DNA of 64,000 nt, from assembly GCA_965146665.1 (NCBI GenBank), contig CBCTHE010000017.1:1-64000 (forward strand), in the 5' to 3' direction. Position 1 is the stretch's first letter. Every line of letters begins with the position of its first letter. The notes under the pieces were generated by a model, which saw nothing but the letters and a program-made list of their open reading frames with translations, did no database searches and had not been told where the DNA came from. Shown here in pieces: positions 44,783-55,100 of this stretch. The DNA is from Ructibacterium sp965146665. Lineage in GTDB: Bacteria > Bacillota > Clostridia > Monoglobales > Monoglobaceae. The position numbers and the translations under genes are program-made.

Positions 44783-47700
44783 ATGAACAAAAAGTTTAAA
44801 CGACAAATAGCCTGGTGGATAGTTGTAACAATGCTTTTGCTTTGCGGACCCGCAATGGCCAGCGATGTCCTGCCACCCCCCCTGATAGGAAATCCGGCTG
44901 AGGAGCAAGTCCAGCAGGAACCGCCCCGCGACGCAGAGGGAGAGACGCAGTCTCCCGAAGAGACACCGCAGGCCTCTGGGGAGACTGCGTCTTTGCCGTC
45001 GTCTGGGCAGACCGCAGAATCAGGTAAACCGATAGGCTCGGGGACCTTTGATGAGAACCAAAATTTGGAAACAATGGAAGCGGCTAAAACAGCTGAAACA
45101 GCTGAAACAGCGGAAGAACCGGCTTTGCTTTCCGATGTGGTTGAGGATGCCGGCCTGGATTCGGTGATCTATGATTTTGAGGATACGACATCAGTCACGA
45201 ATCTTTCGGATGAGACCTTTTATGGCAAATATAATCCCGAAACTAAAGAATGGGAAAAAGACGGGTATTTTGACTATGAGGCGCATCCCGAAATGGACAG
45301 CATCAAAGAAGCGGTCATGCAGGCCGACGGGGATTATACCGAGGTAAAAGAAGCCGTTTTTGAGTACTACCGGACAAAGCGCGGCGGAATGAACTTAGAT
45401 GTGCCGAGTAAGCAGGACGCGCAGAGCCGGTATTTAGCGGATACGCTGGAGCACAATCTCTATTTTCATCCATCATGGAAAATGCTCGGAAGCTCGACCG
45501 TTGACGGCGGGGATCAATATATATCCTTTGACGTCAGTCCCATTTGGGATGAAATCAAGATCAGCTCGGACAAAGCAGTCTCCTTTTATCTGATGGCGTT
45601 TCGGAAGGACGGCAATGAAGCGGTGTTCTCCAGCAAGGAGGGGGAGCATCCCCCCATTCTGGAGGTGGAATCGAACGGCGTTGTAACGCCGCTGACCGCC
45701 TCAGACGACGCCACGGTCAGCGCGGGTACCAATGATATGAAGAATTACGGCTCAGAGCCCACGCTGCGCGTGGAGGAGAGTGTCTCCTCGATCGGCGGCT
45801 CACAGCCGACCGACAGCAATACCAAGCGCGCACACGTCAAGTTTGATTTATCCGAGCTCAGCCTTACCAGCAGCGTTTCGCGCGTCACTTTGAAGCTGTA
45901 CGGGAAAAACGCGACCAGTGAGGAAGAAAAAGAGATTCTGGCGTTTAAGGTCCCGACGAACAGCTGGACGGAGGATTTGATTACTTTTAAAACGATCGAC
46001 GGCGACTCTAAAAATAATTACGAGAATATGGCATTTTCCTGGGATGGCGAGAAATATCTGCGCTTCATTATGCCAAACTACTGCGGATACCGTTACCGGG
46101 AGGAACAGGACCGGTTTGAAACTTGGTTTTTCCGGTTTGCGGCCAACTATGTTCATGTGCCTGCCGATAACGAGCGCTATGCGGCGATCGCGCTGCGGCA
46201 ATGGGTCGGATGGCTGGAGCAGACAGGAACTAACGCAAAAGGGAATCCTGCATACTGGCACAACTTGGATTTAGGCTGCCGTTTAATTTGTATGCCGGAG
46301 GATTTAATGCGGTTTTTCGACAGCAAGTATATGACGCCGGATATTTGGAGCGCCACCCTCAAATATATGTGGAAGTCCGAATATGAGATTGCCTATAACA
46401 ACTGGCTGATTAACATGAGCAATAATACGGGAATCGTCGGCGCCCGCGCTCTCCACAATGGGAACTGCTTCTTCAATGAGTTCCGCATGTATGACGACGC
46501 GCTGGAGAGAGTGCGGAAAAAGATGGATCAGGTGATAAGCAGTTCATTGATCGGCAAGGAGGGGTCCTATTTGGAGGATTCCCTTGCCTATGCCAGTATG
46601 TCGGCAGGCAATACGATCGGATACCTGAAATCGAATCGAATCACCGGCAATCCCGATCTCCCCTTCCGGAATGACGAACAGTTTGACTCCGCAAGGGTCA
46701 TTGTAAGATCGATCATCAATCTGGCGGCTCCGGGGATGCGTGACAATCAGTGGGGGGACAGCGCGGAATATACTACTACTTATAATGGTCCTGTCAAGTC
46801 GGCATATAAAGAATTTGACGACCCGGTGATCGCCTATTTTGCAACGGACGGCAAAGAGGGGAATTTGCCGCCCTATACCTCCTATATGTACAATGATACC
46901 AAGAGAATGGTGATGCGGAGCGATTGGGGCGAGAATGCCGTATACCTTTTCTCAGACGTAGGCGGCACCAAAGCCAACCATGGACATCACGACGATAACG
47001 CGATCATTCTCTGCGCGTACGGCCGTCAGCTATTGAGCGATCAGCTGTACTATTCCTATTCGACAGGTACGGTTAAGAATTATATCGAATCGGCGACAGC
47101 GCATAATACCGTCACGGTCGATGAGAAGAACCAGCACAATACCGGCAGGGGCCAGATCAATTTTTGGGAAACAAATTCGATCTATGATAACAGTTCCAAT
47201 GTGACGTTTGCCAATCAGGCGGCCACTGTCAATGAAAAGCATACCCGTAACATTTTGTATCTGCGCTCCGGCTTTGTATTAGTCAGCGATTATATGAAGC
47301 CCTATGATACGGATTTAGGGAATCATTCCTATCAGCAACTGTGGCATATGCCGCCGGATGCACAGATCACGCTTGATGAGGACAGTTTGGCGGGCAGGAG
47401 CAATGTGCTCGCCGACGCAAATGTGCAGGTCATCCCGGTGAATGACGGAACAATGACAGGAACCATCGAAAACGGTTATTATGTTGCAACCACGGCGGAC
47501 TATCTCAGATATGAGAAAGAGGGCAGCGGTCCGGTTCTGTTTGATACGGTGCTCTATCCCGAAAGGCCGGGCCAGACCGCCGAGATCACAACAGAAAAGA
47601 TCGATCTGGAGGACGTACAGCAAAACGGCGCAACCGCATCGCATATCTGTATTGAGTCGCAGAAAGACGGGATTTCAGACATCTGCTATTATCTGGTTCA

Positions 47701-48793
47701 TGATTCAAAGCAGCAGAAAGCGCGCCGGTTCGGAAATTATGAGACCGACGCAAGACTCGCCTATGTGGAGCGGGACGGGCGCGGAAACCTGAAACAGTTC
47801 GTGATTCAGGACGGTACCTATATCAAGGACCTGACGGAGGATCAAATACTGTTTCAGTCAAAACAGCCGGTTGCTCAATTCGGCGGCACCCTGAACCAGG
47901 GCGCGGTCGATCTGGCATCCTCAACGGTGTCTGACCTCACGGACCTCACGCTGCTCGCCAATGCCGGCATTCCGGTGATCAGCCTGGCCTTTAACGGCCA
48001 GAACACCGTGCCTAAAAATTCCGGCAGATATATCTATTTTGGGGACGAACCGATTTTAAAGGATGACACGCCGGACCCTGAGCCGCCCCAAAAGCCTTCC
48101 GGCAGCGGGGGCGGAGGCGGCAGCGTCAACCGTCCCGGCGGCGGAATCGGCGGCGGCAGCAGCGGCGGAAACTATACGCCCGCGGCATCGGCTGCCCCAA
48201 CTGCTGGACCAACGGCAGAACCCGCGAAAAAGCCATCGGACGCATATCGGGAAGAACTGGATTCCTTCTGGGGCAGACAGGAGGCCGCCGAGCTTGTTGA
48301 CAAGGGAATTTTCCAGGGAAAAGGGGATCGGCTGGATCTCTATGGGACCGTGACCCGCGGGGAGTTTGCCGCGGTGCTGGCCCGGGCCATGGAATGGGAG
48401 CTGAGCGCCTATCAGGATGGAACTTTCCTGGATGTGCAAAAGGGAGACTGGTATGCGGATGTGATCCAGACCGCCAAAGAACGGGGGATTATTCAGGGCA
48501 GCTCTGATGGGCTCTTTTACCCCAACAATTCTGTAACCCGGGAGGAAATGGCCAAAATGCTTGTGCTGGCTCTGGACGCAGGTATTGACAGCCGCGGGGA
48601 CCTCAGCTATCAGGATCTGGAGGCCATCAGCGATTGGGCTGTGCCGTATGTCAAAGCGGCGGCGGAGCTCGGCCTGATTCAAGGCGATGAAAACCATCAT
48701 TTTAACCCGAAGCAAAACACAGCGCGCGGCGAGGCCGCAGTGGTGATATGGCGGCTTTTGAACAGCCGGGACAGCGCGCAAAAAGACAGATGA
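44783..48793 (+). CDS. SLH-anchored heparinase II/III-like polysaccharide lyase
   Basis: The start is unsure: ATG 44783 leads straight into a signal peptide, but GTG 44771 lies closer to the AGAAAGG. The protein has about 1336 residues. Order of parts: signal peptide (about 1-28), a Pro/Glu/Thr-rich spacer, two DNRLRE (CBM96)-type beta modules (about 120-390), an alpha/alpha-toroid, the heparinase II/III-like beta-sandwich with H733, H735, H736 and D737 (NHGHHDDNA) and AHNTVTVDE, a Gly-rich linker, and three SLH domains. Enzymes with this C-terminal fold cut acidic polysaccharides by beta-elimination. Here the lyase is wall-tethered, whereas the PL8 of module A is not. The substrate (heparin, alginate or other) cannot be read from the sequence. 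Confidence 0.85.
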   Translation: MNKKFKRQIAWWIVVTMLLLCGPAMASDVLPPPLIGNPAEEQVQQEPPRDAEGETQSPEETPQASGETASLPSSGQTAESGKPIGSGTFDENQNLETMEAAKTAETAETAEEPALLSDVVEDAGLDSVIYDFEDTTSVTNLSDETFYGKYNPETKEWEKDGYFDYEAHPEMDSIKEAVMQADGDYTEVKEAVFEYYRTKRGGMNLDVPSKQDAQSRYLADTLEHNLYFHPSWKMLGSSTVDGGDQYISFDVSPIWDEIKISSDKAVSFYLMAFRKDGNEAVFSSKEGEHPPILEVESNGVVTPLTASDDATVSAGTNDMKNYGSEPTLRVEESVSSIGGSQPTDSNTKRAHVKFDLSELSLTSSVSRVTLKLYGKNATSEEEKEILAFKVPTNSWTEDLITFKTIDGDSKNNYENMAFSWDGEKYLRFIMPNYCGYRYREEQDRFETWFFRFAANYVHVPADNERYAAIALRQWVGWLEQTGTNAKGNPAYWHNLDLGCRLICMPEDLMRFFDSKYMTPDIWSATLKYMWKSEYEIAYNNWLINMSNNTGIVGARALHNGNCFFNEFRMYDDALERVRKKMDQVISSSLIGKEGSYLEDSLAYASMSAGNTIGYLKSNRITGNPDLPFRNDEQFDSARVIVRSIINLAAPGMRDNQWGDSAEYTTTYNGPVKSAYKEFDDPVIAYFATDGKEGNLPPYTSYMYNDTKRMVMRSDWGENAVYLFSDVGGTKANHGHHDDNAIILCAYGRQLLSDQLYYSYSTGTVKNYIESATAHNTVTVDEKNQHNTGRGQINFWETNSIYDNSSNVTFANQAATVNEKHTRNILYLRSGFVLVSDYMKPYDTDLGNHSYQQLWHMPPDAQITLDEDSLAGRSNVLADANVQVIPVNDGTMTGTIENGYYVATTADYLRYEKEGSGPVLFDTVLYPERPGQTAEITTEKIDLEDVQQNGATASHICIESQKDGISDICYYLVHDSKQQKARRFGNYETDARLAYVERDGRGNLKQFVIQDGTYIKDLTEDQILFQSKQPVAQFGGTLNQGAVDLASSTVSDLTDLTLLANAGIPVISLAFNGQNTVPKNSGRYIYFGDEPILKDDTPDPEPPQKPSGSGGGGGSVNRPGGGIGGGSSGGNYTPAASAAPTAGPTAEPAKKPSDAYREELDSFWGRQEAAELVDKGIFQGKGDRLDLYGTVTRGEFAAVLARAMEWELSAYQDGTFLDVQKGDWYADVIQTAKERGIIQGSSDGLFYPNNSVTREEMAKMLVLALDAGIDSRGDLSYQDLEAISDWAVPYVKAAAELGLIQGDENHHFNPKQNTARGEAAVVIWRLLNSRDSAQKDR

Positions 48794-48836
48794 AGTACCC
48801 GGTCATAGAAATTGACAAAACATGGCCGGAGCGGGA

Positions 48837-48870
48837 CCTGCCGCGCAATTTCTGCGCGGCAGGCTTTTTA
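48837..48870 (+). terminator. Rho-independent terminator of module B
   Basis: CCTGCCGCGCA (48837-48847) pairs with TGCGCGGCAGG (48853-48863), then a T run. It lies 44 bases after the lyase stop. Confidence 0.88.
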
Positions 48871-49195
48871 ATTTGCAGAAAAACCGGCGAGGCATCTATA
48901 TGGCGGTATATGTCATGACTGCGGTTTTAATACAATTTTATGAATTAGATTTGCCTTCTGGTATAAAACATTAGAGCACAGCTGTGAAGAAAATATATTT
49001 TTTGCTTTATACCGTTGAATTCATCTGCTTATTATGATATTATAATACAAACAAAATGGAAGGAGGAATCTTCCTTGCCTGATTTAAGGCCGGTTTCAGG
49101 CAAAAAATATTGGGGGATTAACAAACAGCTGGGAAAAATGGTCCGGTTCAATGCACAGAAAAAATGGCTGTAAAAGGGAATAAAGGGGGAAAACA
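48871..49195 (+). other. AT-rich leader region of the giant adhesin gene
   Basis: No long gene is present. The stretch is markedly richer in A and T than the modules to its left. It holds a perfect TATAAT at 49041-49046 with no good -35 at normal spacing (TTGAAT at 49015 is 20 bases away), a GGAAG/CTTCC hairpin over a strong ribosome site near 49058-49074, and a possible 32-codon reading frame. The adhesin ribosome site AAAGGGGGA is at its end. Confidence 0.4.
49075..49173 (+). CDS. possible 32-residue leader peptide
   Basis: A TTG codon lies eight bases after a perfect AAGGAGG (49060-49066) and opens a 32-codon frame ending in TAA at 49171. The predicted peptide is basic and rich in Lys, Trp and Gln, without a signal or membrane segment. 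The ribosome site is flanked by GGAAG and CTTCC, which could fold over it. It lies directly upstream of the giant adhesin gene and could regulate its translation or be a chance frame. There is no homologue I can name. Confidence 0.3.
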   Translation: MPDLRPVSGKKYWGINKQLGKMVRFNAQKKWL

Positions 49196-52100
49196 ATGAA
49201 TCATCAGCATTCAAATTATTCAGAACTGAACAGAAACAGCTCATGCGGAGCACATCGCAGCAGGAGGCTTCGGTTACAGCGGGGAGTCAGTCTGCTTCTT
49301 TGCCTGTGTATGCTCTTTACCATTCTGCCAATACAGGTATTTGCCGCGGAAACTGAAACAAACGCGCATCCATTTACCGATGTGGAGAAAGAGAGCTGGT
49401 ATGGGGAGGCCGTGCAATATGTATATGAGCACGGCATTTTTTCCGGAACCAGCGCAGCAGCCTTTATGCCGGATGGAGCGATGACACGCGGTATGTTTGT
49501 TGCGATTTTGGGACGTATGGCTGGAATGAATCCAGAGGAATATACTGATCAGCCGGATTTTATGGATGTTCCTAGAGATGCGTACTATGCACCGTATGTT
49601 ATCTGGGCGGCCAAGTATGGTGTTGCCGTTGGTACGGGGAACAGTAAATTTGAACCGGAAGCACTTGTTAACCGTCAGCAAATGGCAACTTTCTTTGTAC
49701 GATATTTTGATACGTTCGGCGTGGAGTATGACGCAGTTGATGTGCTTTCAACGTTTCCGGCAGATTTAGACACCGTGGCAGATTGGGCGGAGGCGGCGGT
49801 TTTAGAGCTATGGAAAACCGGTTTGCTGGTAGGAGACGGTATAAATTTTGACCCGTTAGGAAATGCCACCCGTGCACAGGCGGCAACGCTGTGTATGCGC
49901 ATACATCAGACGGTAAAAGTCTGGTACAAAGAGCCGGGCATACCTTCGGCTGCTGAGCCGGAACAAACACTCAACCCCGGTGAATCAGCACAACCGACTA
50001 GAAGACCGGGCGGCGGCTCCGGCGGCGGTTCCAGCAGTACGCGGTACTACGAGGTCCGATTTGCTCTGGGTGATGGGATGGATAATTCCGGCCTTACGCT
50101 GCCTGAAACCAAAACCTATCCATCCAAAACAAAGATCACAGAACTGCCAACGCCTTATCAGCGGGGATATGTGTTCCTGGGCTGGTATTATGATGCGGCC
50201 TTGAAGGAGCGTGCAGAGACGACAGATACCGTCAATAAAAACATGACGCTGTACGCGAAAATGACTGCGCTGGATGAGGTGCCCTTTGCAGAAACACCGC
50301 CTTATCTGACAAAACAGGATGTCGGGACAGACTTTGCGTTCTTTGTAAAAGCAGGGAGCGGTGATGAAGTCAAGCAGGCGCTGACAGTAACGCAGATTAC
50401 CGCCAACAATACGATACTGACTGAAACAGATCTTTCCATTGCTGAAGAGGGGGACTTGTATAAAGTCACCGGCAGCTATCAGGCCGGCCATACCTATCGG
50501 GCAAGGCTGGACGAAAACAGTGATACGGTCTTTGTGGCAGACGGTATCGAACAGCCGGCAAGTGTTCGTGAATTGAACTTTATTACCGCTAAAGCAGAGG
50601 TCATGAATCTGAGACTAAGGGAAGATCTGGTGTATGTGCCTAAAGAACAGGTCAGCGGCATGAGCGGTGCCCTTACGGGGCTGTTCGCTGTCGATGTGGG
50701 CGTGTCCGATGGTATTCAGACAGTGGAAAATAACGGAACCTTTACATACAGCGGCAGCGAAGTTATCAAATCAGGCGATACGGCAGCCATTTATGAAGGC
50801 GTCCGCCCTGGCGAGCGCACACTGGAAACTGACAACGGCGGTACAGTGGTCTATGTGAAAATTACGAATGCGGAAGGAAATATCTATACCTATACAACTG
50901 CGGATTCGGAGGATGTTCTCTTTACCCCTGATGTTCTGCCTGTGCTTTCCGGATTGGATAAAAACAGCGGGGATGGGGATATCCTTACGGTGGATAAGTC
51001 CGCGCTGGATTTCACTGACGATAAATACGCCGTTATGGGTTTAGATGCTCAAACGACCATAGACGAAGGCGATTTTATTGCATTTTACACCGGAGATATT
51101 GGGTCGCAGGAAGGTTCGCTTGACGGGTATGTTCAGATTACCGGCGTCACTCTGACGGAAAGTGAATATACCATTACATATATCGGCGTTTCAGAGGCTG
51201 ATGTTCTTGCAGCAATGGATATTTACAGCACACGCACAGAGTCCATTGACCTGACTGAAGAAGAAGCGCAGAACATTGAACGGGAGATTGTTTCTCAAGC
51301 GGAAGCAAGCGGCTTTGTGGACGAAGCCATTGACTACCTGACCTATATGGCGATGGAGACAGACGGTTTTGAAAAGTTGGACGGTGTGGAGATTGTCAAC
51401 TACTCTGTGCAGTCTGGGGAGGCTTCGCCAAAAGCAGCGCGGTCAGGAAGGGTGGCTTCCTATGAGAACGGTATCAAGACGCAGAACGTCTCTGCCTCTA
51501 TCAAAGCAGGTAAAAATGTTCTGGAACACTTTGAAGACGGTGATGGCCTGCGCGCAGAGCTGAAGCTGGAATTTGAAAGGGAGATTGAGATTGCAAACGG
51601 CAGCAAGCTTACCATTTCGATGGAAGCCGTGTTCGAGCAGGAGGTTCTGCTCTCCATAAATATCAGCGGCGGCGCCATCTGGAAATGGGCATGGATCATT
51701 CCATACATCTATGATTATCAGCTCAACGCCAATATCGACGTGGGCACCTTTACCGGTATTGCTGTTACCGTTTCCCTGGTTACCGGCGAGGGCGGCGATG
51801 AGGACGAGGATGCAGACTCTGACACAGGCAACGGCAATTTCCTCGATGTGGACTGGGGTTCTCTGGTGCCGGGCGGCAATGACGTCAGCGTGGACGACTA
51901 TGCAGCAAACCTCGGTACCCAGCTTGACAAGCTGATTGAAAAAGGCGAGGAGTTTATGGGCGAGGACGCCGAAGCTGAAGAAGACGGCGGCGGTGAGCAT
52001 CCCCTAAGCGGGCTGATGGAACAGTACGCTGAAATGATGGAGGAAGCCGATGACAGCTGGATTGAGCTGGTGCGCAAGGAAATCTTCAGCATTGGGGGAG

Positions 52101-55100
52101 CTGTCGATCCGTTCCATATTCTCGTCTTCGGCATCAGTGCTGATTTTGTTGTCAAAGCCAATGTGTATATTACACTGGGCATGACCTTTGAATACGGTAA
52201 TGCAAAACGCTATAACTTCTCCCTGATGCTTTTTCACCGCCAGACGACCAATGAAACCATTGATCTGGAGACCGAGCATTATGAATTCGTTTTCTACGTC
52301 ATGGGTACGCTGGGCATCCGTGCCGGTGTGGAATTTGAGATTGCCGTGGGCCTGTTCTCACTTAAACTGGACAGCATCGGTATTACCGCCGAAGTAGGAG
52401 CCTATGCACAGTTATGGGGATATTTCTACTATAAGCTGTCTTGGGAGGCCGGAAGTGACCGGAAAAGTATCTGCGCCGGTGCCCTCCATATTGAAATCGG
52501 CATCTATCTGGAAATAAAGTTCAAGGCACAGCTCTTCAGCAGTGAAAAGCTGACATATAACCCAACGCTCTATGAGAACCAGTGGCCTGTCTTTACCATC
52601 GGAGAGCAGAACAACGTCTATGACTTCAACTGGTCACCGGGCTATGAGGATGATTCGGACGCGGAAGGTCCAACCTATCGCCTCAAATCCGTAAAGTCGT
52701 TCACCCTGCCCACTGAACTGTTCGATATGGCCTATATGGATATGCAGACCGGCGAGCTGGGCGGCAGAGATGCGGAGGACGAGGCGGAAAATCCTGCTGT
52801 CAACTGCGATGACATCAGTGAAAGCCGTTATGCTATCGAATTATCCAACCCGAAGTTCAGATACGATCCTGCACAGAACACCATAGAGATAGAACCTGAC
52901 GGCAGTGTAAATGAGACATGCGAGATGACCATCATCTGGAAGGGCGGTACGCTGTCCTTTACCTCCCAGCCTGTCAGTCTGACCGTAACCATTGAATGGA
53001 GAGATCCGGAAAATGCCGAGTACATTGCCTTTTATTCCAACGGTGGCAGCGTAGTGAACACGCTTGCGGCTGTGCCTGGTGCCGAGATTACTGCCCCTGA
53101 GGATCCGGTCAAGAAAGGCTATGCTTTTGCGGGATGGTATGCAGATCCCGCGTGCAGTGAACAACCGTATACGTTTCCCGCCGCCATGCCGAAACACAGC
53201 ACTGCTGTATACGCCAAGTGGACCCCGCGCAGCGATACGCCCTATAAGACGGAATACTACCGGCAGGAACTGAACGGCAGCTATTCCCTGGCGGAGACGA
53301 AGGAGCTCACAGGAACCACCGACAGCGATGCGGTGCCAGATACAGCCGCCCCCGCCGGCTTTGCTTACAACAAACGGAAATCTGCCGTCAATCAAAAGAT
53401 TGCCCCCAATGGTTCTACGGTGGTTAAAGTTTACTTTGACCGGCAAAAATATACGCTCACCTTTACCTATGGCGATAAAGATGACGGCAGCCTTCCAAAT
53501 GTGATTTACCGTGATGTGAAGTACGGGGCACCCATTTATGAACCGAAAATGAATCTGGGCGGCTATCTCTTCAGCGGCTGGGAAGACGGCATGACCTTTA
53601 CAGATGCGGACGGCAGCCCAACTCAAACAATGCCTGCCGGAGACACCTCCTATGCTGCGAGCTGGACTCCCGATTCCAGTACACCGTACCGGGTGGAATA
53701 CTATGTGCAGGACACGAAAGAGGATAAATATTATTACAGCAGTGCGCGGGCTGGAACAGGCGCAACGGACACCGCCGTTGACTTGACGCCGTACCATGAT
53801 GCCGGCGGGGGATTATCGCTGAACAAAGTCACTGTGAAGGGAACCGAAGTGCAGACAGGTGATGACCTGCTCAGGATCAAGGGCGACGGCTCGCTGGTCA
53901 TCAAGCTATACTTTGACCGCTCTGAATACGAAGTTTCTTTTGATGCTGGCGGAGGCACTGCGGTTGAAAGTCAGATTGTGCGCCATGAAGGAAAGGTTTT
54001 GGAACCGGCGGTGCCGGCCCGTACTGGCTATACGTTTGCGGGCTGGATCAACGGTGAAACCGTCTGGGATTTCGGCAAAGATATTGTTACTGGTGATATC
54101 ACCCTGACGGCCAAGTGGACGCCAAACGGAAATACCGCCTATAGAACAGAGCATTACTGGCAAAATATCACCGGCGGCACAGAGGCGGATTATACACTGC
54201 ATGCAGCTGTGCCGATGAGCGGATTCACCGATGCAGACACAGCGGCAGAGGCAATTGATTACACTGCCGATGGATTCCAGAGTGCAAAGGCGTTTGAGCA
54301 GACAACCATTGCCGCAGACGGAAGCACCGTGGTGAAGATTTACTACGACCGCAAGACTTATACAGCCGCTTTTGTGACGGACGGCGGCAGCGCCGCTCCG
54401 GCGGAACAGATCATCCGCCACGGCGGAAGCATAACGGAGCCTGCCGACCCGGTAAAGATCGGCTACACCTTTGCAGGGTGGAAGAATGGTGAGAATTTAT
54501 GGGCGTTTGATACAGATACGGTCACGGGGGATCTGACACTCACGGCATCCTGGACGGCAAACAGCGATACTGTGTATACTGTGAAGCATATCAAAGAAAA
54601 CCTTGACGGGAGCTATCCGGCTGATGCGGCTGAAACAGAACCTCTTGCCGGCATGACGGGCGCAAATGCCGCTGTTACACTGAAATCTTATGAGGGATTT
54701 GGTGCTGGAACCTACACCAATACAGTTATTGCCGCTGACGGCAGTACTGTGGTAGAGGTATACTATCCGAGAAACAGCTACACTGTTACCTGGCTGGATT
54801 TTGATGGTTTGACACAGCTTGGCACAGACATCTTCAAATTTGAACAGATCATTTCTGTCCCGGATTCTGCAGGTACACCAGTCAAGCGTACCGGCTATAC
54901 TTTTACAAGCTGGAAGGATGCAGGGATCATGCCGTCCGGAGACAAGAATATTCAGGCAGGTCCGGATACCGCCGAGTGGTCGGCCAACACTTACACGGTG
55001 ACCTTTGACTGCAATTACAGCGGGGCACCCGCGGCGAGTACAGGAATCCAGACTTATGATGCAAAATACAGCCTCCCTGCGGTCCCTGTACGCGCCGGAT

